Shown here: piece by piece, positions 47,399 through 59,035 of the stretch
Numbering within the stretch: position 1 is the first letter of the stretch
How the letters are laid out: every line of letters starts with the position of its first letter
From: Vermamoeba vermiformis
Taxonomy: Eukaryota > Tubulinea > Echinamoebida
Reading direction: 5' to 3'
Assembly: GCA_045837725.1 (NCBI GenBank)
Contig: JBEWZL010000078.1
Location: 1-64,000, forward strand
DNA length: 64,000 bases
Notes under the pieces: generated by a model
What the model saw: only the letters and a program-made list of their open reading frames with translations
Databases searched by the model: none
What the model was told of the DNA's origin: nothing
Translations under genes and position numbers: made by a program

Positions 47399-50117
47399 TT
47401 ATTGCATCTTGATCTGTTCGACCACGCCCGAGAGTTCCTCGGCGATGCTGTCCTTCTCCTGCACCTCTGTTAGTCACACATGTCTCACCAGTGCGCAACA
47501 CCACTACGTACCTTGTCCATGGTCTCAGCGTGATCATCGTCCGCATCGTCGTCACGGTCCATGTCCGCGTCGTCATCGTCCTTGGCCTCGCCACCGAACT
47601 CGTCAGAGAAGGTCAAATCAACGTCATCATCGCTGTCATCTGTGCACATCGAGCGTTAGTCACTGCATTACTAAATATGGAAATAAGCTCTGTTGCGCGT
47701 ACCATCGTCGTCGTAATCGTCGTCGCCATCACCGTCGTCATCGTCATTGCCGCCAAGTGAACCAAAGTTCAGTTCACCGCCAGACATGAGACCGAATGAC
47801 AATCCGCCAAAACCGCTCAAAGGATGGCCCAACATTCCTAATTAGGCAAGTCAGTCACGTGCACACGAACACTTGGCGCGCAAGATACGTACTCGGCTTT
47901 TGACCGCCCAAAGGCTTGGCCTCGTTCTGTCGCTCTTCTTCGACGACCTTGTTCAAGTACTCGGAGAATTCTTTGTGCTCGTTGATCAACTTCTTCAGCT
48001 CTTCATTGGTGCCGCTCAATTGCTCGTTCAGAGCCAACACAATGCGGATCAGGTGGCCCATGTTGCCGCGGCGAATACCCTTAGGCTTCAATCTGTAGAA
48101 TATAATTAAGATTGACCCTATATAATGAGTATAATTAGGCACTTACAAGTCTTCAGTGTTTGCGCGATCAGCTTCTAGAAGTTTGTCCAAAAGCTTGGAT
48201 TTGGTGATGAGCGACAACTTCAGACTCTCATTGTCGTGAATAAGAATGTGCTTGATAAGAGTCTCAATGTGAGCGTGTAAGAAGTTGTTCCAGACGAATT
48301 TGTTGAACAAGTCGAGGCAGATGGTGATCACATCCAACTCCAAAAGCTTGTCCTCGACGCACTTGTAGTTAGTTTGCAGCAAGGCCAATACAAACTCCAA
48401 GATCTTCAGTCTGTTGGTACCGAAGGGCTCGATTTCACCCACAGTGCTGGGGATAGTGCCGTTGCTCTGTTAGAATTGAACGGTCAATAAAGCACATGCC
48501 GATGCTATATTAAATGACTCTATGCCACGCTTAATGACTAGTGTGCAATAAGAAATTTTTTTGTGTTTAAAAATTAAAATTAAATTTTGTGCGGGGAGGA
48601 GATCTACTTCTAAGGTCAAAAAAAGATTCGCGTACCTTAGTGAGCAGCGATGAGAAGTGCGGCAAGTGTGACAAGCTGACGCGCAGGACAGGACTGAGCG
48701 AGTCCAAGGTCGACATGGTCTCGTGCACGGGCTTGGCATTGCGACGCAAGAGCTCGACAACAACTGTCAGACCGTGGACTAGCGAGGTTGTGGCTCTCTG
48801 CAAATAATAATATTAGCGTGATATTATACATGACTTGTATAGTATTTTCAATATTGTGCGTCAATAGTTCTGATCAGGGAGTTTCAAAAATTACCTCATC
48901 CAGAATGTATTTGAACAAATGGTTTAAGGTCTCTTCACTCTCTAATTCTTCCATCAATAACGAAGGCTTGTTGTTGCTAATATTCACAATGTCGGTCAAT
49001 GCTGCTGCGGCGTGCTCATGAACGTCGGCATCCAATGTTGGCTCAAATTTATCGAGCACTGAACGAATTAAATTGCCTTCTTTGAGCCACTATAATATAT
49101 AGTGTTAGTAAAACGAATATATCACGCCAAGACATGAGTTTGAGAGTCAGATCGGTTCGTGTACGTACTTGCAAAATGCCGCTTTCAGAATCGTCCATAG
49201 AAATCAATTTAAGCAATAAATCCATAATTGAGGCGCTGCCCATGTGTGTCAAGAATTTGTGGATCATATCGGGGTGTTTCTTCATAAAAGCAAGGACCTA
49301 CAAAGAAAATAAATACCTGCATCTGCAACCTTCAAATAGAAATTGAACGTACGTCTTTAGGGTTCTTTTCGAGGAGGAAAGCGATCAAACGACCAACATA
49401 GTTGGACAAAAGCGGATCCAAGGGTGCTTTGTTGTCCAAAAATAAGAATAATTTATCGATCAGTTCTGGATTTCTGAAGATAGCGTCCACTACTGGTGAA
49501 ATATCGGATACTAAAATCTCGCACGCAATGAAGGGATATCTAAGCGAAAGAAAGTCAGCATTAGATCCCAACGGTAGATTTACTTGTAACGATCGAGCGT
49601 TTTTTTGTTGCTTACTTGTATCGTCGCTTCGGGTCATCATTATCAGTAGGTTCTTGAGTAATATATTCGATTAGTTTTGAGAGCTGAGGCAAGTCAGTCA
49701 AGCTGCACAAGGTTCGGTTAAGGAAACAAATTGAATAATTAAAAACGCGGGCAAAGAGATGCAACTAATTTAATGGCGTAATCAAAATAATATAATTAAT
49801 CAATTATATCTGCAAGTAACAATATCAAGAGCTAATCAATTATTGCCAGAGAACTAAATTGAAGTGCAAGTGGAATTAAAATAATAAAAAATGATTTTGC
49901 TTGCAGTTAAATTGAATTAAACACCATCAAGCAAAAATAGATAAATGCGTTATAATAAATAGAGGTGGATACTATTCCATCAATTTCTTGTTCAGTGCTT
50001 TGGACTCTTGCAAAATCTCCTCTTCTTCAAGAAACTCTTCCAAAGTGTAATCACCACGATCGAATATGGTATCGATCGCTGACACTGTGTGAAATCCGAA
50101 TGTTCGCCAGAACGACA
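47399..50117 (-). CDS. Protein phosphatase 6 regulatory subunit (SAPS domain)
   Basis: About ten exons from an ATG at 50117 to a TAA at 47399-47401. The start, MSFWRTFGFHTVSAIDTIFD, followed by TLEEFLEEEEILQESKALNK, is the conserved SAPS N-terminus. An intron of about 275 nt follows, longer than most in the window. Then come YLTDLPQLSKLIEYIT, YPFIACEILVSDISPVVDAI and later NRLKILEFVLALLQTN and KGIRRGNMGHLIRI. The C-terminal part is Gly-rich (GGLSFGLMSGGELNFGSLGG) and then strongly acidic with long Asp runs. SAPS proteins scaffold PP6/Sit4 catalytic subunits. All core blocks are present. Confidence 0.92.
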
Positions 50118-50539
50118 TTGACATATATTTCTTATATTACGCTGTTTATTGTATTTTTTGATCAGTCTGATTTGATTCGTCGGCTGGTGGTTGTCAACTG
50201 GAAACTGAGTGCTGAACTACCAAACCATAAAAAATCAAATATAACTGTTGCACGTTGATAAGGTGCTAATGTCCTGGGTACCTTGTTGTTTACTGCCGCC
50301 AAAATCACGACACAACGGAAAGAAAATAATTTCCTCCCTTCGAAAATCAGGGAGGAAAATGGGAATCAGTTGTCGATCGCCCTTTTTGGTTCGCGGTTAC
50401 GCAATTCGCTGCGTAGACATACCATAACTCGTGTTTGCGTGAATTTCGGCTGCTGGCGTTGCGAAAGGCTCACCGTAAATGATCCGGGGCTCGTGGTAAC
50501 GTGGAGTTTAAATTGAATAAAAGTGATATTAAATTACAA
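50118..50539. other. Spacer upstream of PPP6R with a 10-bp hairpin
   Basis: Between the PPP6R start and the LRR-PP2C stop. At 50330-50358 a perfect inverted repeat (TTTCCTCCCT and AGGGAGGAAA, 9-nt loop) is the only clear structure. No gene seen. Confidence 0.5.
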
Positions 50540-53500
50540 TTACAACTTGACGACCATCACACTAATGTTGTCGTCACTGCCAAGTAGGAAAGAGTAATCA
50601 CGCAGTCTCGTACTGGCTTTGAACGGATCGCTCTCGAGGCTGGCGACCTTCACTGCTGGCTCGTCTTCAACTTCGTCCCAAACACCGTCGCAGGCGATGA
50701 TGATGAATTTGTCGTCCTGCAATTGAGGGCATTAGAATGTGCAATTGTTACGAACACTACGAGACGTTTCATTGCGTGCTTACCGATGCAAGCTTTCGTT
50801 CGACAAAGTGAGGTGTGCACACGACAAATGGATGCAGGTAGAAGTCACCCAAGCTTCTGCTGACGGCCAGCTGTCCGTTTGTGCGGCCCCAGCCATCTCC
50901 ACTAACGAAGCCACCAGCGGCACGGATACGTTCTTCTTCTGCACGAGGCTTGTCATCGACAGTGAGACGCACTGCTCCTTTGGCACTCGCCAACACAGCT
51001 CGTGAGTCACCAACGTTAGCAACCAGCAATCTGAGCCATAGTTAGTGGCAAATTATACACGCGGGGATAAAATCGTACCTGTTCTCGATTATCAGCACAA
51101 CAACGGCTGTAGTGCCGCAGTGCTTGGAAGACATGCCTTTGCGTGACTTGAGGTGATTGCTGAACTCGTCATTCAATTCCGCGAAGATCTAAGTGATAGA
51201 TTAGCTCGAGTCCTCACGACAATCCTTCAAGCTTACCTTCACAAACAGCTCTTGTGCTGTCTTTTCATTAGACTTGACGAGTTCTGAGAGGTACTTGGCG
51301 ACTGTTGCTTTGACGTGCAGTGCCGAGTGATGAGCAGCCTCGCGTCCAGCGTGACCGTCGAAGAGTGCAAATAGTTCAGCCACTTTAGAAGAGCCGTCAA
51401 TTGGCAGACTGCCTTCGATGCACAACGCGTCTTCCATAGAGGGTCGTTGACCAATCATTTCAGCCCAACCAACCTTGAATCGTTTGCCTGTTTCGCGCAC
51501 TTCCAGCACGTGCTTCTTATCGTCGTCAACGAGTGGGTTATGGTCCACGATAATTTCTGCTTCTCGGTCACGCAAGCCAATCAAGCCTATTCGCGAATTA
51601 GTCTTGATACAACTTGTTTAATGATTGACATACCGTTTGGCAAGCGGGTGAGTTGATTGAATGAAATGTCAATTTCTTGAGGCGGAGCTTCGAGGTCGTA
51701 CCACCATCCAACGCAATCCCAAGGACCATCTGTGTAATTGTTAGTCCGTGCTCTGGATAGCTTGTTATAATTACCGTCATCTGTGGTCGTTTTGCCTTCA
51801 CTGCCGTCTTTAGTGTTGACGAGCTTGTTGTGGCTCACGTTCAATGAACGCAAACTGATCAACTTCCTCAGTTCAATAGGGAGGCTAGTCAGTTCGTTGT
51901 GGCTCAAGTCTAATTGTTCGAGTTGCATCAAGTTGCCTAACATCGTATTAGAGGCGTATTGATATAATGTGCAGGTGACTTACCAAGCTCTTTGGGGATG
52001 TTAGTGGCACCGATAGCAACGGCATGCAAGTTCTTCAAGTTGGGGCAGTGGTCAGCAATATCAGCAGGGATGGACTTCAGAGGGTTGAATGATACAAAGA
52101 GATCCTCCAGGGCCATCAGACCTTGCAAGGGAACACTGGACAACTGATTGTAACTCAAGTACAAGAACTGCAAGTACGAGAGCTGACTGAGATCGGGAAT
52201 AGACTTGATCTTGTTGCCGAACAAGTTGAGGTGTTGCAATGACGAGCAGTTGCTGAGTTCATTAGCCACCGAGTCAATCTCATTGTAACCGAGGTCGAGT
52301 GTGCTCAAGTTGGCAAGAGTTTCAACCTGGGCTGGAATACTGCGCAGTTTGTTGGCACGTACTTGCAGGCTAGTCAGAGTCGCCAGGGTCCAAAGGGACT
52401 TGGGCAAGTCAGTGAGGTTGTTATTGGACAAGGTGACTTCTTCAATCGCGGGCAACACATCGGGAGTAAACACTTTCTCATCGAGTTTGTCAAGCTTGTT
52501 GTTGGCGAGGTCTAATTGACGGAGATTCTCCAGCTTCAATTTGCCATTGCCGCTGTGAGCCGAAGTTAGCAACAGGCATCGTTGTCCTACCGAGTTAAAT
52601 TAAACATACCTCAAGAATGACTTGAGAGCGTTGTCGTTTAAGAACAGGGCTTGAATTGACGCTAGTTCAACAATAGACTGCGGCACTTCAGTCAATTGAT
52701 TGGTGCTGACGTCGAGGGTCTTCAACTTGCTCAATGATTTGAGCTCACTCGGCAACGTTTTGATGGCATTGTGCGTCAAATTGAGGCTCGTCAATGTGCC
52801 TAACTTGCCAATATCTCCGGGAATCTTTGCTAACCTAAAATAGAAATGTTAAGATTCAGGCAAGAAATTTAATTTTGTGCACAGATACGCACTTGTTGTA
52901 CGCGAGATTGAGAGTTTGAACTTTAGGCAAGGCTGCGATTTCAACGGGAAATTCGACGATCTGATTGGCAGACAAATCGAGCTTGGTCAATGCAGCGAGT
53001 TTGTCCAGGCCTGTAATGCAGTTAGACGAGTGATAGGTGTGTAATGTGCAATTAATTGTCATGTTTTGTACCTGAAGGGAATTTTGTGATAGAGTTACCA
53101 GCCAATGCAAACTCGGTCAGCGCAGTCAATTCAACAATCTCATTAGGCAGGGCCTTAAGCTGATTGTAATTGATGTCAAAAATTGCCAAGTCCTTCAAAT
53201 CCTTGATCTCTGTTCGATCCATTGTTAGTTTCGCGGGATTGTACGAATATTAATAACGTACTTGACGGCAGCTCGGTAATGACGTTGCGGAATAAATAGA
53301 GCTTCTTCAAATAGGGCTTTTCAAAGATCTCATCGGGTATTTCTTTCAAGCCGCGTGATGAACGGTCCATGACTGGATGAGCGTCAGTACTGGTGTCGTT
53401 GCATGAAAAAGAATTACTCACGTGGGATCTGGAATGGCGCGAGAGGATTGTTGGCAGGGGTGGCTTGACCAGGAAGTGGTGGAGGGGCCTTCTTGTTCAT

Positions 53501-54809
53501 GGAGCGCGGTGTAATGGCCGGAGCTTGTTTCTGTTCAGTGTATTCCTCGGTGTACTCCTCCTCGCCGTACTCTTCTTCAGCGTACTCCTCGGCATATTCT
53601 TCGCCGTATTCTTCGTCGTAGCCGTACTCCTCACCGTATTCTTCGTCATAACCTAACAATACGTTGTTAGTCCGCTGTACATGCACGCATCAATTAAAGC
53701 CGTTAGCGTACCGTATTCTTCACCAGCAGCTTCAGTGGCGGTGTTGGTCTCGTCAGTCTTGTTGGAGTCCGAGCTTTGACTCGCGGGGCCTGAAGAGTCT
53801 TTTTTCTTCTTGTCTTTCTTGTCCTTCTTCTCCTCTTTGTTCTCTTTGTCTTTTCTCTCGCCACGAGGAGTTTTGATTTTCTTATCTTTCTTGTCTTTGT
53901 CGCCCGTCTTGTCTTTCTTGTCTTTCTTCTCCACTGTAATCAAGTCAGTTAGTAACAATTGTGTACCGGTCCTGTAATGTGAATGCATACGTTTAAGCTT
54001 GGTTGCCTTGTCAGGCACAGCAGGACTGGCCGTGGCCTTATTTTCATCGCTCTTGCGCTTTTCTTTCTTCTCTTTGTCGTCTTTGTTTTTATCGTCCGGT
54101 TTGCCACCGCTCTTGCGATCTTCTTTCTTGTCTTCAGAAGTCTTCTTCACGTGGCCAGATTTACGTTCTTTCTCTGGCTTGTCCTCTTTTTTCTTGAGTT
54201 CTTTCTGATCGGATTTGACATCCTTCTTCTCGTCGGGCTTCTTCTCGCCAGATTTCTTCTCTAATTTTTTCAATTCGGGTTTTTTCTCCTCAGATTTAGG
54301 CTCTGGTTCAACAGCTTTCTCTGGCTCAGGCTTGATCGGCTGGTTCTTCTCTTCCTCTTTCTTTTTTTCTTCCTCGGCAAGTTGACGAGTAAGTTCAATT
54401 GGTCCAACAGTAGCATGGCCCTTGCGGACGCCAGGAGTGGGTTTGTTATCTTTAACGGGCGGTGTCGATCCTAGACTCGCTTTCTTCTTGTCCTCCTCGA
54501 ACTTTTTCTTCTCCTCTTCAAGCTTACGTTTTTCCTCTTCGAGTTTCTTTTTTTCTTCAAAAATTTCCTTCTCCATCGCTAATTTCTGCTTCTAAAACCA
54601 TTGTAATTAATTAAAAAATCTTTTTGAATTACATAAAAAATCTAAAATTGGAAATTTAATCGGGAGTGGTTGTAATCAACGATTTAAGCATCTGATCGAT
54701 CATATAAACATGAAATATTTACTTCAGCTTCCAGCTGCTGTCTTTCTAGAGCAAGTTTCTCCATCTCCAGCTTGAGCTTATCTTCGGAAGCGCTCGTATT
54801 GGTCGACAT
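50540..54809 (-). CDS. LRR-PP2C phosphatase with charged coiled-coil prefix (PHLPP-like architecture)
   Basis: From an ATG at 54809 (MSTNTSASEDKLKLEMEKLA) to a TAA at 50540-50542, about 14 exons. First come a coiled coil and a very long Lys/Glu-rich tract, then a Glu/Tyr/Gly repeat (YDEEYGEEYGYDEEYG) and a Pro-rich linker. Around 20 LRRs of the LxxLPxxI type follow (LTSLQVRANKLRSIPAQ, LQFLYLSYNQLSSVP). The PP2C domain has VGWAEMIGQRPSMEDALC, FALFDGHAGREA, VANVGDSRAVL, IIACDGVWDEV and GSDDNISVMVV, so the metal-binding Asp residues are all present. It dephosphorylates Ser/Thr. LRR-PP2C fusions are known as PHLPP and adenylate-cyclase-like relatives. I treat the charged prefix as the same gene because frames and splice sites run through. 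Confidence 0.85.
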
Positions 54810-55251
54810 TATTAGATGGGTTCGCTCTAATAATGTCTGCTGTTATTTACCGAGATATAGTGCAATTAACAACACATAAACGGAAAATCTCAATCCAACG
54901 CTAGGCACGTGGTTCGCTAATCACAAAAGAGGCCAAAATTAGCCTGCTCGTTACATCAACTTCCGAGGTTGGTACTATTGAGCTTCGGAAGTAGAGGGGA
55001 AAGGAAATTTGAGGAAGAACAAGGCTGTGCATCCGCGTTTCCTCAAGGTGCGAAAGAAAGTCAACACCGATTAAATATTCGATAGTTTATTTTCTTTCTC
55101 TTACTCATTTCGTATTTTGAACATCGACTCGGGTTGAACATTATACACTTTCTGGGTTTAAAATATAAATGAGGAGTGAGAGCCCGCGCGACCAAAAATT
55201 GACATTTTCAGTTTTTCTCTCATTCTGTAGTCAATCCACTAATGGTGTTCA
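54810..55251. other. Divergent promoter region between LRR-PP2C and CUL4
   Basis: 442 bp separating two divergent start codons. No motif-bearing open frame. Confidence 0.5.
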
Positions 55252-58200
55252 ATGAGTGATCATCATAGTAATCATATAGGACTCGCAGTGCGGCATAACG
55301 GTGTCGATACCATTGATAACCAACTCGCGGATAATCAACTTTATTCTCACAAGAGAAAAAGGGAGGATCTAGATTCTGATAGTGATATAGAAGAACAACC
55401 TCGAAGAAAAACAGCAAAAATGGCCACGAAGAACGGATTGAAGGCATCTGGAGGTGTAGCCAAACAACAACCAAAAAAATTAATTATCAAAAGCTTCAAA
55501 GGTAAATATCGCATTAATATATTGAAATACATAAGCAAGACGTAATTATGGTAATTATAATTTAATAAAAAAATTCAGGCATTACTGAGATCGAAAGAAA
55601 AATTTTCATAGCGATCTCGTCATTTTAATTTTGTTAAATATTTTATTAACAAATTATACATAGTCAAGCCTACATTACCCGATAATTTTGAAGAAGAAAC
55701 GTGGGTCAAGTTGAGACAAGCCATCCATGCAATTTACGAGAAACAAGCAATTGCTTCCAGCTTGGAAGAGTTGTATAAGGTAAAAATATTACAATATTAT
55801 ATTAAATAATTTGCACTTGAAGTATCAATTTACTGAATTTAATACTAATTTCCGATCGCGATCTCTAATTCAAAAATGATGCATAGGGAGTAGAGAACTT
55901 ATGTGACCATAAAATGGCAGAGTCTTTATATAAGAAATTCGAGACCGAAGTTGACGAGCACACCAAGTTCTTGTTCAAACACTTGCACGATCTGCAACAT
56001 ACAGACACCACTTCATTTTTGTACAGTCTTAATAATTTGTGGAAAGATTATTGCGATCAGATGGTACGTACCATTTATATGCTATCCTCGTTATAATACA
56101 CTAACTGATTTGTCAGCTATTAATTCGATCGATATTTTTGTATTTGGACCGAAAATACGCGCTATCAGCCTCATTGAACGCGAGCATGACTGGCGTGCGG
56201 TCAATATGGTACGAATAGGACTAGTATACATCGTCTAGTGCTCTTATTAATCTTGCGTATAGGGACTTGGCGTTGCATTTGTTCAGAGAAAATGTCATTT
56301 CACCCCCTGAGACAGACAAGCGTGTCCTGTCAGGTCTGTTAGCGCTCATTGAACAAGACAGACTCGGCGAGACAGTGGACCGAACACTCGTCAGCAGTCT
56401 GGTGCGCATGTACTCGGCACTCAATCTCTACACTGATCACTTTGAGAAGCACTTCTTGGAGACCACGCACTCGTTCTACGTCGCTGAGAGTGAGAGCAAG
56501 ATGCAAGACATTGATGTGAGTCGAACATACAGAGCAATGACTAGCAGGACTAATTCTGATGTGACAGGTCGCGCAGTATTTGACGCACATTGAAAAGCGA
56601 TTAGAACAAGAAAACACACGCGTGGTCAATTATTTGGAGTCCAAGACACGCAAGCCCTTGATTCAAACACTCGAACAGACCATGCTAGCGGCACACCTCG
56701 AGGGCATGATCAACAAGGGATTCGATGCATTGATAGATGAGAATAAGAAGGACGATTTGAAGAAAATGTACACTCTATTTGGACGCGTCAATGGCGCTCA
56801 GCATCTGAAGAAAGCATGGAACTCGTATATTAAGGTACGCTTAATCCTAGCATTTTGTTACCGATCAAGACTAACACTCATCTCAGCGCCGCGGCACAGC
56901 ACTCGTGACCGACCAACAGAAGGACAAAACAATGATTGAAGAGTTGTTGGCGTTCAAACAAAAGACCGACTCTATTCTCGAAGAGTCCTTTGAGAAGCAC
57001 GATGACTTTGCGTACACCACCAAAGAGGCCTTTGAATATTTCATTAATGCACGTCAAAATGCCCCCGCAGAGCTATTGGCCAAGTTTGTGCACGGAAAAC
57101 TCCGATCAGGCGTGTCAAAAGCAACATCGGACGAGGAGTTAGACGTGTTGATGGACCGCATCATGCAAATATTCAGATTTATCAATGGCAAAGACGTCTT
57201 CGAAGCGTTTTACAAGAAAGATTTGGGCAAACGTCTGTTGTTAGGCAAGAGCCGATCAGTTGATGCCGAGAAAGCGATGATTTCCAAGCTCAAATCTGAG
57301 TGCGGTGCTGGCTTCACGAACAAGATGGAAGGCATGTTCAAGGACATTGAGCTGTCACGTGATATGATGGGCACATTCAAAGAGCACGTCAAAAGCAGTT
57401 CCTTGCAACTGAAGCCAATTGACATGAACGTCTATATTTTGACCACTGGCTACTGGCCTACTTACACCCCTGTCGCTGTCACTTTGCCTGCCGAGGTATG
57501 TTTTTGTATCACCACATTGGCGCATAGATTGTTAACATCTTTTGATTACAGCTTCTTGAGTTGCAAGAGACATTCACCAAGTTCTACTACAGCAAGTACA
57601 ACAGTCGTCGTTTGGTGTGGCAGAACGCGCTCGGTCAATGCGTGTTAAAGGCGTGGTTCCCTAAGGGTCGCAAAGAACTCTCCGTGTCACTGTTCCAAAG
57701 TGTCGTGCTGATGTTGTTCAACGACAACGAGACATTGACTTTTGACCAATTGAAAGCTCAGTCTGGACTCGAAGAAGGCGAGCTCAAGCGCACATTGCAG
57801 TCCCTCGCTCTGGGCAAGGTACGCGTCTTGTCCAAAGAACCGAAGACCAAAGACGTAGAGACCGAAGACACATTCACGTACAGAAGAGATTTCACGGCTA
57901 AGTTAGTGCGTCTTAAGATCAATGCGGTGCAAATGAAAGAAACGGTAAGTCAGCCCGCTCGTGTTACTGAAACCCATTTCTAACCTTTCAATGACGACAG
58001 AAAGAAGAGCAAACTAAGACGCAAGAAGGTGTGTTCCAAGACAGACAATATCAAGTTGATGCTGCCATTGTCCGCATCATGAAAGCACGCAAGACTTTGC
58101 CACACAACGTGCTCATGAGTGAATTGTATCAACAGCTCAAGTTCCCAGTCAAGGCAAGTATTTCTTCAGGTTATCAGCGCATATTTTCTAACACATTCCA

Positions 58201-58299
58201 CAGCCTGCAGACTTGAAGAAGCGTATTGAGAGCTTGATTGAACGCGACTACCTCGAGCGAACACCAGACGACGCCAATGTGTACAACTATTTAGCTTAG
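55252..58299 (+). CDS. CUL4: Cullin 4
   Basis: About ten exons from an ATG at 55252 to a TAG at 58297-58299. A basic N-terminal region ([14 protein letters not shown]) precedes [23 protein letters not shown], the start of CUL4-type cullins. [14 protein letters not shown] and [15 protein letters not shown] fit the CUL4 repeat region. The cullin homology domain has [20 protein letters not shown] and [18 protein letters not shown]. The neddylation site lies in [16 protein letters not shown], followed by the winged-helix end [20 protein letters not shown] and a C-terminal YLA. CUL4 scaffolds DDB1-based RING ubiquitin ligases. The features favour CUL4 over CUL1 or CUL3. Confidence 0.95.
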
Positions 58300-58440
58300 T
58301 GTCCTGGTGATGTAAAAATTTGTTTTTTAGTGCCCAAGTCATTTTGCGAATCTTAGCAGAACAGCGACAGCAATCCCACAATAGTTTTCCTCCATATTAC
58401 ACGTGCAATATTCAATCCAAGGGCTCGACGACCACCGCGC

Positions 58441-58590
58441 AGGGATGCACCGGCACCGTACTTCCTCGATTTGCTTATAGCTAAGTTGGTATAGCGAAAC
58501 GCTGATAACGTTTAGGTCACGAGTTCGACTCTCGTTAAGCATCCTTTGTCTTCTTAGTACGTGCTGCTATCATCCTGCTTTTTTTTTTGC
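58441..58590 (+). repeat. Repeat cassette copy 1 around a tRNA-Ile-like sequence
   Basis: The left arm 58441-58471 (AGGGATGCACCGG...) and right arm 58551-58590 (TGCTGCTATCATCCT, then a T10 run) match the arms of a second cassette at 58788-58932 more closely than the tRNA parts match each other. The T-run could end Pol III transcription. Confidence 0.75.
58472..58541 (+). tRNA. tRNA-Ile(GAT), mitochondrial/bacterial type
   Basis: A full cloverleaf folds: acceptor TGCTTAT against TTAAGCA (one mismatch), D-stem GCTA/TAGC, anticodon stem AAACG/CGTTT with loop CTGATAA (anticodon GAT), and T-stem ACGAG/CTCGT with loop TTCGACT. No CCA is encoded. Nuclear eukaryotic tRNA-Ile normally carries AAT or TAT anticodons; GAT with this D-arm is typical of mitochondria and bacteria. 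It may be a nuclear copy of mitochondrial DNA. Confidence 0.75.
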
Positions 58591-58787
58591 ACAACATGAG
58601 CCTGGATAATGACAGCACCATCAGCATATTCAGTGACTAAAGCGCTGGAGGCATCGTTGTTGATGATGACAACAGAGAGTCCAGTGTTGCATCTGCGAAA
58701 TTTGACGGAAAGGAGGTTGGCATCCCATAACTCTTCTGTAGTATTATAACAACACGCAAATAAGATTTTGCCGGCCTACCAGTAGTT

Positions 58788-58932
58788 AGGGATGCACCGG
58801 TACTGTACTTCATCGCTTGCTTTTAGTTTAATGGTTAAACGAAATCCTTCCAAGATTTAGTTATGAGTTCGATTCTCGTAAAGCAAAATTACTTTCTTCT
58901 GTACATGCTGCTATCATCCTCTTTTTTTTGCT
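58788..58932 (+). repeat. Repeat cassette copy 2 around a tRNA-Gly-like sequence
   Basis: The left arm 58788-58817 and right arm 58895-58932 repeat those of the cassette at 58441-58590, including the TGCTGCTATCATCCT block and a T8 run. Confidence 0.75.
58818..58885 (+). tRNA. tRNA-Gly(TCC), mitochondrial/bacterial type
   Basis: Cloverleaf: acceptor TGCTTT with AAAGCA, D-stem GTTT/AAAC around AATGGTT, anticodon stem AAATC/GATTT with loop CTTCCAA (anticodon TCC), and T-arm ATGAG/CTCGT with loop TTCGATT. The TAGTTTAATGGTTAAAC start is characteristic of organellar tRNA-Gly. It shares its flanks with the tRNA-Ile cassette upstream. Confidence 0.7.
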
Positions 58933-59035
58933 CGGCTGGCGAGCGATGGAGGTCCGTTCCCGCTTGCAAAAATTTAAAAACTATTTGCCTGCAAAAAAAG
59001 TCATTTAAAACAAATTCTCTGTCAGAGTAACACAT

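Noticed and set aside
47409-47789. His/Arg-rich plus-strand open frame
   Set aside because: Antisense of the acidic Asp-run tail of the PPP6R gene; composition explains it.
53393-54264. Hydrophobic plus-strand open frames opposite the LRR-PP2C gene
   Set aside because: They are the complement of Lys/Glu-rich codons, which read as Phe/Leu/Ser on the other strand.
55252-58299. Cullin 1
   Set aside because: The N-terminal block (KKLIIKSF...LPDNF) and the C-terminal neddylation region fit CUL4.
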